The notes under the pieces: model-generated
What the model was told of the DNA's origin: nothing
The model's input: only the letters and a program-made list of their open reading frames with translations
The model's database searches: none
Assembly: GCA_003290165.1 (NCBI GenBank)
Contig: QNQO01000598.1
Span: 434,001-498,000 of the forward strand
DNA: 64,000 nt
Origin: Berberis thunbergii
Lineage: Eukaryota; Streptophyta; Magnoliopsida; Ranunculales; Berberidaceae
Reading direction: 5' to 3'
Position numbers and translations under genes: made by a program
In this document: positions 23,956 through 34,700 of the stretch, piece by piece
Layout of the letters: every line of letters begins with the position of its first letter
Position numbering within the stretch: position 1 is the stretch's first letter

Positions 23956-25466
23956 TAGGGATGGCAGTGGGGCGGATTTTCACGGATATCCGCCCCACCC
24001 AATCCGTTTGGGGCGGTTTTGGATATTGCATAATGGATTTTCGGGTGGTTTTGGGTATTCAAAAAATATCCGTTCACTATTCGGGGCGGATACGGATTTG
24101 GCCATATCCGCCCCGCAAGCCCCGCGGATATCCGTTTAACCAACAAATTTACAAAAGTGCCCTTCGCCTATATAAAGGATAAATTCTGTTTTTCACAACC
24201 CACAATCGCCCATTCGCTCCCTCACCCTCTCACAGAGCACCGCCCTCCCTCCTCACCAAACTCCAAACTCTCCCTTCGCTCCCTCCTCACCAAACTCTCC
24301 CTTCGCTCCCTCACCCTCACCAAACTCTCCCTCTCACAGTCACAGAGCACCGCCCCGCCCATTCGCTCCCTCACCCTCACCCTCACCAAGCTCTCCCTCT
24401 CACAGAGCAGCGACCAAACTCCCTCCCTCACACCGCACACCACCTCGCCCTCACTCACGCCGCGAAGCGTCGACATCCTCCCTGCTCCCTGCTCCCCTCA
24501 CGCCACAGTCGCCGAGCCTGAGATCCTCCCTGCTCCCTGCTCCCTGCTCGCTGCTCCCCTCACGCCGCGAATCGACCTGCCTCCCTCCTCTCGATCAAGA
24601 TCACGATCCGATTTGATCAATATCAAGATCACGATCCGATTTGATCAATATCAAGATCACGATCCGATTTGATTTGATCAAGATCAAAATCACGGTCCGA
24701 TCTGATTTGATCACGATCTGATCTGATCAAGATCAAGATCAAGATCTGATCTGATTATCAAGATCTGATCTGATCAAGATCAAGATCCGATCAAGATCAG
24801 ATCTGATCAAGATCTCAAGATCAGATTTGATCAAGATCTCAAGATCAGATTTGATCAAGATCAAGATCTGATCTGATCTGATCATGATCTGATCTCAGAG
24901 ATCGAATACTTTAGATCGATTTATTTGTAATATGGTTAGTAATTTTTTTTAGATCAGATCGAGAAATATATTTGTTGTAATTTTTTTTTTTAGATCAGAT
25001 CAGATCGAGAAATATATGGTTGTAAATTTTTTTTTTTTTTTAGATCAGATCAGATCGATCGAGAAATATATGGTTGTAAATTTTTTTTTTTTAGATCAGA
25101 TCGAGAAATATATGGTTGTAATTTTTTTTTAATTTGTTGTAATCAAGATCTGTTCTGATCTCAGAGATAGAAATATGTGTAATTTTTTTTTGAATTTGTT
25201 GTATTTTTTTTTTTTAGATCAGAGGAATCGAATGTATTTTTTTTTTGGTAATTTGTTGTATTTTTTTTATGCCAGTAAGATCTGTTTTTTTTTTTTTTTC
25301 GGGTTAAATGGGCGGGGCGGATATCCGTCTATTTGTTCGGGTCGGGGATGGTTTTTAAAAAAAATGATAAACGGATATGCGGGGCGGTTTTGAGGACCCG
25401 AAATCTCTTGCGGGGCGGGGATGGATTTGCTCAAATCCGCCCCAATCCGCCCCGTTGCCATCCCTA
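23956..25466. mobile_element. non-autonomous hAT element with perfect 8-bp target duplication, 1511 bp
   Basis: The termini are TAGGGATGGCA at 23956 and TGCCATCCCTA at 25466, with extended similarity (TGGGGCGGAT and its inverse). The octamer GTCAAAAC flanks both sides (23948-23955 and 25467-25474), a hAT signature. There is no transposase. The interior has a CTCCCT/CTCACC low-complexity block (24200-24560), a GATC-rich array (24589-24900) and poly-T plus GATCGAGAAATATAT repeats (24940-25240). Subterminal GGATATCCGCCCC palindromes lie near both ends. The 171-codon open frame at 24157-24672 is repeat-derived and not a gene. Confidence 0.92.
24589..25300. repeat. GATC-rich array and poly-T/GATCGAGAAATATAT tandem units
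   Basis: 24589-24900 is almost wholly made of GATCAAGATC, GATCTGATC and GATCCGAT words. From about 24945 to 25110, four units of a poly-T tract plus AGATCAGATCGAGAAATATA recur every 45-50 bp. More degenerate poly-T units run to about 25300. The array is internal to the hAT element. Confidence 0.85.
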
Positions 25467-25789
25467 GTCAAAACCCCCTCCCTCCTCTTTGGTTTCTCGC
25501 CGCCTAGCATCACTCATATTACATATCCTGAGTGGTTTCGGTTTTGTGAGTTAAAATCACTTAAACTCCGATAACCAAATTTTGATTGGTTGGGTTGGTT
25601 GAATCAATTTATTCGGTTTTTCTGTTAAAAACCCTACACCCAGTCTGCCTAAACGGAACCACTAGGGATTTGATTTTTATGCCAGTTACTTTGTGTTCCT
25701 ACTGTCTGTGCCTCCGCCTACTCCCCATTACTCAATCCCGCCTTTCTTCTTCTTGTTTGCGTTTCTTCAAAGCTTCCACCGCACTCAAG

Positions 25790-28700
25790 ATGTTGGATAT
25801 CAATCTCTTCCGAGAAGACAAAGGCAGCAACCCCGAGTTCATCCGCGAGTCTCAGCGTCGCAGATTCGCCAACGTTGAGATCGTCGATGAGATCATCCAT
25901 CTCGACAAGCAATGTCGGCAGCGTGAGTGAAGTTTTGATCTGTTCAGTAAAGTAAAACTTCGATATTCGATTCTGATTCAGTTCTTCATTTTGCTTATGC
26001 AGTTCAGTACGAGCTCGATCATCTCCGCAGGGACTTCAACAAACTAAACAAGGAGATTGCCAAGCTTAAGATTGTGAGATTTCATTTATCTGATTTTAAG
26101 GTTTTGAATTTGATCTTGTTTAAGTAAGATGCTATAATTGGAGAGTTTTGCGTGTTGCAGTCTGGTGCGGATGCAACTGAGAAGATTAAAGAAACTGATG
26201 ATAACAAGAATTTGATAGCGGAAAAAGAAGCCCAAGTTCAAGAGGCTAAAGTAGCCCGGGATTCGAGGTTGGAATCAGTGGGAAACCTTGTTCATGATTC
26301 CGTTCCTGTCAGCAATGACGAGGTTTGTTCCCAAACCAAAAATTCAAACTGTTTCTCGATTGATTACATTGATATGTGTTGGAGTCTGTCTTGTGTTGAA
26401 CGATTGTCAGTAGGGAAAGTGAATATTGATCTTTGCTTAATTATTTGTTTGTTTTTGCAGGCGAATAATGCAGTAGTTCGATCATGGGGGGAGAAAAGGG
26501 TGGAGCCCAAGTTGAGGAATCATGTTGAACTTGTTGAACTTCTTGGGATTGCAGATCTCATAAAAGGTAAATGATGTGAATTAAGATCATGTGAGGCCTG
26601 CTCTTATTTGTTTTGAATACATTTCGAAAATCTGGTGCTAGCATTTCTGTCTGTAATGTGAACTTTATTATATTTTGTCTTGATATTGAAACGTACTTAG
26701 ATTAAGAAAGCACAAAATTGATTTAATATAATAATACTAATAGTATTAGTATCTCTATATATTCATACATCTTAATTTTTTTTATTATGTATTTGTATAT
26801 AACAATGATTTTCATCAAAATCATTTTCTTGGCGCTGGTTCAAGAAGGTGGGGATTGTGATATGAGAAACTTAATGACAACTATTCACGGTCAACTAGGG
26901 GTGGGCACGGTCCGGATCGGTTCTAAATTTGGAGGAACCTAACTCGAACCGTTTAAAAATAACGGATCCGGTCCGGTTCGGATCCCCTCATTTTGAACAT
27001 TGGAACCGAACTTAACTCGAACCGTTTGGAACGGTCCGGTTCCGACGGTTCCAAACGGTTTCAAATCATAGATAGAATGAAATCTAATAACAGGTTTATC
27101 TGCTTCTTTATCACTACTTAATGATAACAGTTTACACTTCTATACTTCGACAAATATGAATAACCACATACAATTGTACTTGAACAATTTACACTTATAA
27201 CAGTTTGATGTTGAATTGCTAAAAATAAGGCATGTTCGTACCCATGACACAATCTTCACTATAATTTCTAAGCAACTTAACCCAATCCAGGGGCTGCATT
27301 TCACATTTGCTCATGCATAAAAGCAAATTTACAATAAAGCGGGTTTACCAAAACCTATGATTTAGCCACCAATGAACATTTACAGATAAAAGTCGGTATA
27401 AATTAGTGTTTGCAACTATGGTCCATTCTCACGATTCGGTGTAAATTTGTCTCTGTCAGAAGGCTTGTTCGTGATTTCTAGTTCAACTTTGACACTGATG
27501 GGTTCATCTATTGAGCTTCTTCTGCTGTGCGTCTAGTCTGGCAGTCACTGGCGTTGCACAGCGGTGGTCAGAACCCCTCAAAGCAGTGGCCTGGAATTAA
27601 AACCAAGATTAGATAAGTAAAAAAAGAAACTCTAGTGCAGGAAAATAATGTGCAAAGATTGGTGGATTGTCTCCAACGCTTACAGCCTTCTGAACTGCTT
27701 CATCCAACGCTTACAGCCTTCTGAACTGCTTCATCAGTCACTCTGGAAGATGATCCCCTAGAAACTGGGGCAACAACATTGGCAGAAAAAATGCCTGCAT
27801 TAGAGAAATTCAGTTGATGAACTATATGATCCATCTGATCAACAATGACATCAAACCTAATACAATACAATTTACCAAAATTTCACACATACCTCATTCT
27901 CTCACCCTTCAATGCCTTGGCCAAAGCATTAACCTCAAGTATCTTCTGTGCAAAGTAAGCTAACCAGGATTTGATCTCCTCGTCCAGCTTGGTATTAACC
28001 AAGTACCTGTAACAAATTCAGGTTGTTGTAACAAGGACAAGTTCCACATAGCTTTATGTACCTGCAAGCAACAACTTGTATAAATTTTATCACATCAGCT
28101 CAAAAACTGAAATTTTAACTAAGTACCTGTAACAAATTCAGGTTGATGCAACAGGCAACACTAACAAGTAACAGCACAGAGGAATTCAAGAACATGAACA
28201 CTGCTACACCTTGAGAGGGAAAGTGGGGGTCTATGGTTCTTTAGGTATTAACCAAAGGTGTTCCAGTCTCGCCTCTTCTGGTTTTTGTATCGGCTTGGGC
28301 TAGGGTTAGGGTTAGAACTAGATGATGATGAAGTTGCCACTGAGGAGCCTGTGGTGATGATATTAGTATTGGTTATTGTTGTGTTCTCAGAGTTTGAATT
28401 CTCTGTTGCTCCAACTGCATCAATTGAAAACATGATTTTCTTTACTTTCTCACTTCAATCTATTTTTCCTTCTTTTAATTTGATCCTGCCAAAATCATGT
28501 CTATTGTTAATTAAATTTTTTTTACTATACTATCTCCTATTCCTATTGGTCTTCTTAGGGTTTTCTTTCAAGGGGATAAACACCCAACACACACAAACAG
28601 AAAAGAAAAGGTAAGGAAAAAGACTCATAGAACTTAAAGAGTACTGAAGAAAGACCAAAGAAAGCCTGAAAACAAACAATTTACAAAGAAAGAGGATAAG

Positions 28701-31700
28701 AAACAAACGACTTTGATTATCAGTTGAAGTGATGATGAAGCATGACTGTTTGTTCTCCTTCTTCTTGTACTAGAACTACTTCCAGCTGATGAAGTTGAAA
28801 CTCTTTTCTTTATGATGAGCACAAGAAGATCTTCCTGATTCACATGATCTCCATTTCTTTGGCCAAGTATCTCAAGTATCTCACACAAACAATTAGACAG
28901 GAAACAAATCTCACTAATTTTTTTTTCCAGATCTAACCATCAAACCCAACCTTCTCAACTTCATACAAAAAAAAAGAAAAAAAGAATGAGGAGGCAGAGT
29001 TCAGACGAACCTGAATGAGCAATCTGAGATCAGTTCTTCAAGAAATCAGAGCAGACCGGAGAGGATGCGAGCTGTGCGGCTACAGAAAAGAGAGGGGAAA
29101 AGATGAAGACCAGAGAGGAGAGGAAATCAGTACAAATGTACTATATAAATCAACGTTATTCAAAATGTGATTGAGAAGAGGACGAACCTGATTGAGAAAT
29201 CAGCGAGGAGAAGAAGATCACGAATCTCTTACCTTTTTAGCGGCCGTTAGCGGAGGATGCGAGAGGGGGAGGCGGCTTGCAGGTGCTCACTTCTCTTCTC
29301 CTCTACGGCTGCGAATGCTAAAGACTAAAGAGTCTTAGACTTAGTTACTTTGGCTTGGATAAAGACTAAAGAAGAGTAAAGAGTTTTAGACTCTTAGTTC
29401 CATATTTAGGTTTTTACAACTAATGTGATTTGAAACGGGTCCAACCCGGACCGTTTCTTTTTTAAAAATAGGAACCGGGGCCGGACCGTTTTATAATGGA
29501 TTCGGACCGATCCGAACCGTATCTAAAAACACATAATTAAAATCCGGACCGTTTAGAGCAAAACGGTCCGGTTTGATTTGAACCCGCGGATTCTCGACCT
29601 GTTTGCCCATCCCTACGGTCAACATCTTAGATTTCTGCCTATTCGTGAGTTTTAGGTTCAGATGGAAGAAATTCCACGTCCAGAAAATGAAGCAAACAAA
29701 TCACATGTGGAACCGATCAGTGATACTTGATCTCGATGCTAGATCCCAACTTTCCTCCTAACTATTAGTAACATAGAACTGAGAGACCAACCCCAGGCTT
29801 TCTCAAGTAAACATCAAAAGTGTCTTTGACTCCTTAACCAGTCTGGTGAGTAGTCATGTCATTCCGTTAGTCAGATCTATTACCATTTCTCACCTGTCTG
29901 AGACATGAGTCGCTGAAGAGGCATGAGATCCATTACAGAATGCGAACGTGTATTTGCTTCGAGTACCAATGAGGGTCTCCATGACATACTTTTCTTCCAC
30001 AGTGGAAGTACAACTATATGCTTCCATAGAGTATTTTCGCCTTCCCAAACTATAGACTTCCATGACTGATCATAATTAAATGCCCAATTCTTCGATACAG
30101 GAGCTGCTTTGGGTTTACACGCCTCACTCCATATGGTTAAATTAACCTCTTGGCAGATTCTGATTCTCCCGAAAGAAAGTTTCTGAATATCCTTGTCATT
30201 GATGCAACTAAATCACAACAATTGTGGTTGACATCATGAAGACCGGGTAAGAGTAGTCTTGATAAGGTCTACACATCCTGCCTTGAAGATGCACTTGCAC
30301 TGCATCTCCAAAATGATAATTGCTTTGACACCCTTTCCGCAACATGATCCCAAGCCTTGGTATCCTTTTATTTTGTAACCCAGAGGCATGCCCAAGTATT
30401 TAGATGGAAGCAGACCCCATACTTGCATTGCAGGATGCTGTCTGCAGCTAACTGCTCCATGCGATTGAGTGGTTGACTTCTCCTACTGAGTAAAACTTGC
30501 TAAAATTCACTATCAAGCCCAACGCAACATTACGAAGTTTTGATCTTATACAACACTCCAAAAACCGTACTTGATATCTATCATGGAAACATCCTTATTA
30601 ATATTTGGCAATGCTGGCACAATTTTTTCACTGACATGTCTATCCAAATTGGAAGCTTGCCGTGCCGTCATGGTAGTAGATGACAACCCATGTGACTTCA
30701 ACTTCTAGTGCTCCTGCTTAAACAAGTCACTGAATACTGTGTAATTGCTATGCACTCACCTATTATTGCATCACATTTGAGGAATCTATGTGATTACGAT
30801 TCACTTGTGTGTTGCAATCTTCATTTTAGCATCACATTTAGGAAGTCTCTGTGATTGAAGATGCACTTGTGGGTTCAAATCTTCCTTTTAGCATCACATT
30901 TTTAGGAATCTATGTGATTGATGATGTGCTTGTGGGTTGCAATCTTCCTTTTTTGTGCTGAGTTCGCTTTCAAGATAGTCTTGTAAGTGATTAAAATTTG
31001 GGGATTGAAGGGTTCTCCAACATGACGATGTTTAATTTAGATGTATCTTAAGCTCTTAGTGTTGTTGGTTCGACAATTTGGATGGAAAAGTATCTGAAAA
31101 TCTCCAAATATTGTAAGTTTCATGGTGTTTCAATGGGCAAATTAGCGGTATCTCATATTATAAATAGGTAATTAGCATTAAGCCCCTTAGATTTCATAAA
31201 TTAACGGTCAACTAACTGTGTGAGACTTCTCTGCATGAAAAAAATTCCCTTCACGAAATCAAGGGCATAGTTAAAAAAAACAAAAAAAACCCTATCTCAA
31301 TGAAATCTAAATATGCCAATGATAAACAAATGCCCTGAGGTACATACATCTATCTCCAGAAAAATTTGACGGATTGAAAAGAAAAAAAACACCATGGCTG
31401 TTCATCCTGAACTCAAACTCACCTCCAAAGACCGTGACTACCACCCCTGGCTGAACCAACACGACCGCAACCACCGCCTCCATAATGCAATTCTCGCTCA
31501 TTCTTCATATCTCTATCTTCCTTTGATTCTCTCCTTCTCCCTATCTCTTCTTCTCCTCTCCCCTAAAACCTACTCTCTATTATCATCCCTACAAATCAGC
31601 AACAACCACCATCCTCTCTTCTGCATCCCCGACAAAGAATGCCATCACCACTACTCCACTGTGCATCCAACCATTAAGGATTATTCATCCAAAATTAGGG

Positions 31701-34700
31701 GAGGGGGAGGGGGAGAAAGATGATTTGGAGGGTGAAGGCAATATCGGCCGGGGGGGGGGGGGGGGGAGGGGGTGTGTCCAAAGGTGGGAAAGTAGAAGTT
31801 GGTGTTGCAAGTGGGTTGGGGGTGGTGTGCGTTTGGTTTCACAATGCGTTGCAAGTGGGTGGGTTGAGGTTGTGGGAGCTCTTAAGTTCTACATTTCCTG
31901 ATAAACAAAAACTTTAGAAGTCAATCTCTACAATCCCATTTCTTCTTCTTCTACTTTTTTTCGATGTTATTAGGTAACTCTAAATTTCCTATCCTTTCAT
32001 TGAATTGTGTATATGCTACCATGGGGGAAATGGGGTGAGTGATTTTGTCAAACAGTGTGTTTGTAGTTTGGGTGGGGTGTTGATTCAATTACGGAGATGG
32101 GTAAGGCGTGGTGGAGTAGTTGCAGAGATTTTGAGGGTTGGGTGTTAGGAGAATGTGGCGACTGTGTTTTTTACCCCATCAAATGTTCCTTGAGATACTT
32201 ATATGGACATCGAGGCGTTTTGTTTTTGCAAGCCCGTTCATATATCATTGAGATACATATATATATATGTATTTTAATCTTGATTTTGGCCGGGGCAATT
32301 TTGCCATGTAGAGAAGTATTAGTCAATCAATGCTGTCTGGGGGGGGGGGAGGAATGCTAATTTATGAAATTTGAGGGGTCTAATTACTTATTTATAATAG
32401 GGAGTATCTCTAATTTGCTTTATTTTCACGAAGACCAAAATTCTTAACTGGTCCAATGTGGCTGGCTAGTAATGGTTTAATATTTAAGACTTGGGGATGT
32501 TTGTTTGATTAAGAGGTTTCACTATAGTTATGAATATCTTACTATATGCATGATACAATACTCGATGTGTATCATATCTAAGCCTCATCGATGCGGTACG
32601 ATAATATATCTTACGATACACTGATATAGGATGACACAAGGATATATTGTCCTTGTAGAAGTGACATGAATGAACCGATGGACGATAGGATACAATTTAC
32701 TTGGGAATTCAAGCACAAATCTCATCCTTCACCTCATAAAGACATACCCTTCAGTCAAGTATCGTCAAAAAGTCTACCCAAATCCTCTGTTTCTCTCTCT
32801 TTAGTCCTCTGCAACTCCACACTCTCCTCTAACTTTCTCTTTGGTAGAAGAGAAAGAACAACAAAACAAGTTCAATTTGCAGCTGCAAATACTAATTGAA
32901 ATGGACCATGCAGTAATTGTTTTCGCATGCTGATGTCAGAGTCAGACTCATGATTCCCGCACAACCTCCCCCCCAAATCATCCTTTCTCTGTCTTTTCTG
33001 CCCTCACACACTTTCCCTTGCATATTCCCCAACACAGCTTGATGTGTAAGCCACATTTCCCAAACATGGAAAATGGGGTTTCTTCTCTGGCTCTTAATTA
33101 TTAAAACATAAGAGAGAACAAAAAATTGGGTGTCAATCAGAAGTACCTCTTCTTTGTCTTCTCTGTTTGTGGGTTTCTTCTAAAGAGGATAACAAAGTAT
33201 CCATTCTCTTCGGAAATTTCATTTTCCAGTTCTGGAAACAACACAAAAACTTGGGGCTTTTTTTTTCTTTTTTTCTTTTTTTGGTGAATCTAGTCAAGCA
33301 AGTTGGAAGTTGAAATTAGCAAATGGGATTTTTCAGTAGAGTTTGAGCTTGGTTGCTAAGCTACATTTTTCTAAAACTAGAAAATGAGGTTTCTTCTTTA
33401 GCTCAATTGGGAAATTTTGGCACTCAGGAAGCATTTGTTGTCTTCAAGGGGTTTAGTTAGAGAAATGGGTTTTCGTTGGTTGGGTGTAAAATATCAGTAG
33501 AGCTGAGAAATCGAAGAAAGTGAGCAATGAGTTGTGCTGCATCAAGGAGGATAGATAATGAGGAGAGGGTGCAGAGGTGCAAAGAGAGGAGGAGGTTGAT
33601 GAAGCAACTGTTGGCCCTAACGAGTGAATTTGTTGCAGCTCGATTGTCTTACTTGCAATATTTGAAGAATACTGGAATAACTCTTCGCCAATACACTGAA
33701 TCTGAGTCCTTGGAGGAGGAGGAGCTCCTTGAAATTCTTGCACCTTCTTCATCTTCTTTTGATACTTTGCCTCATCTACCTGTCTGAAACACCCCCATTA
33801 CCTCCACCACCACCTCCTCCTTTTAGCCCTGTTAACGACAGTGACAAGGAGGAAGAGGATGGAACCCTGCCACCTCCACTTATAAGTTCTTCATCATGGA
33901 ATTTCTGAGACCCCTTTGATGGCCCTTCATAGATGTCTTCTCCACTTCGTGTTAAGGCGGTCAAAGCTGTTGCTGCACAGGATGAGGTTGAGGAAGATGA
34001 TGAATGGGTGGAGACAAATACGGAATTGAGGAAGAAGTAAAGGGAGAGGTTGACGCGGCAGTGAAGGAAAAGAATGATGAGAAGATAGTTTCTACTGATA
34101 GTATTATTAGTCCTTTTTCTTTGAAGCCAGTGGTGGCAGTAGTAGAACAAAGTGATGACAATTCTTCCATGTCAAATTTGAACTATATGAATTTGGTTGA
34201 CAAAGAATGGAGGAAGAAGGGCCGGTAAGAAGAAGAGCATTTCGGGAATTATCAGAGAAATGACCCCTCAAAAAAAGAAGTATCAACTTGAGAAAAAGTT
34301 GCAGAAGAATTGAACACATTAAGTGAGATGGAGAAGTTTGAAGTGAATTTAAATGGAGAGGTAATATCAATCAATCCCTCCCTTGGTGGTGATATGTGCG
34401 AAGACTGAGTTGTTCAAGGAAAAAAAAGGGGGCGGGGGTGTTGGTTGAGAAGGCGAAATATTGGAATTCAGTTCAGGTGAGCAGCGCCATGACCCTGAAC
34501 AACCTACAATCAAGTCTCCCCGTTGTTTTTCGGGCATTGCTGAATTCTCAAACGCATATTGACTGGGTTTTGAGTCTATTAACAGCCATACTAAATTAAC
34601 GCTTTGTCATGGTGATGACTAGCAGTTTACCAATAGGAGGGGTAGTTGTAGTGAGAAAAAATAAGAGCTCCGGCTGTATAATCTCAAGCAGAGTTGTTCG

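Larger units (their letters stand above)
23879..25486. mobile_element. small G-rich foldback element split by a hAT insertion
   Basis: GAGGGAGGGGG (23879) and CATCCCCCTCAAGATG pair with CTCGAGGGGGATGGGGGTGTC (23931-23950; first 20 bases shown here as CTCGAGGGGGATGGGGGTGT) and CCCCCTCCCTC (from 25475), once the hAT element at 23956-25466 and its duplicated target are removed. The restored foldback would be about 90 bp. The arms were aligned by eye. Confidence 0.5.
23072..25632. mobile_element. old hAT-like element interrupted by younger insertions (tentative)
   Basis: The left end GTAGGGTTGAAAATCAAATCG (first 20 bases at 23073) and the right end TTTCTGTTAAAAACCCTAC give a short GTAGGGTT inverted terminus. 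Subterminal ACCAAAACCGAA and GGTTTCGGTTTT words are typical of hAT ends. The middle is occupied by the MITE at 23283-23825 and the foldback with hAT at 23879-25486. Flanking octamers (CCTCTAAG and CACCCAGT) do not match, so the pairing of the two ends is inferred from sequence style and nesting order. Confidence 0.35.
26896..29615. mobile_element. hAT element (Pack-hAT) carrying MetE and ALOG gene fragments, in SerRS intron 4
   Basis: The termini TAGGGGTGGGCA (26896) and TGCCCATCCCTA (ending 29615) are inverted with one mismatch. CGGTCAAC flanks both sides (26888-26895 and 29616-29623), a perfect 8-bp hAT duplication. Subterminal AACCGTTT and ACGGTCCGG words occur at both ends. The 2,720-bp interior has no transposase. 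It carries pieces of at least two unrelated host genes on the minus strand: methionine synthase exons (27508-28005) and an ALOG/LSH 5' region (28248-28433). An unidentified minus-strand frame at 28888-28634 may be a third piece. GC-rich sequence at 29230-29330 may be another. Confidence 0.93.

Noticed and set aside
24157..24672. 171-codon open frame
   Set aside because: Made of CTCCCT/CTCACC and GATC repeats inside a non-autonomous hAT element; composition-driven, no domain.
28300..28322. Telomere-like CTAGGGTTAGGGTTAG
   Set aside because: Only two units, and the minus strand encodes the SNPNPSP linker of the captured ALOG fragment, so it is coding sequence rather than an interstitial telomere.
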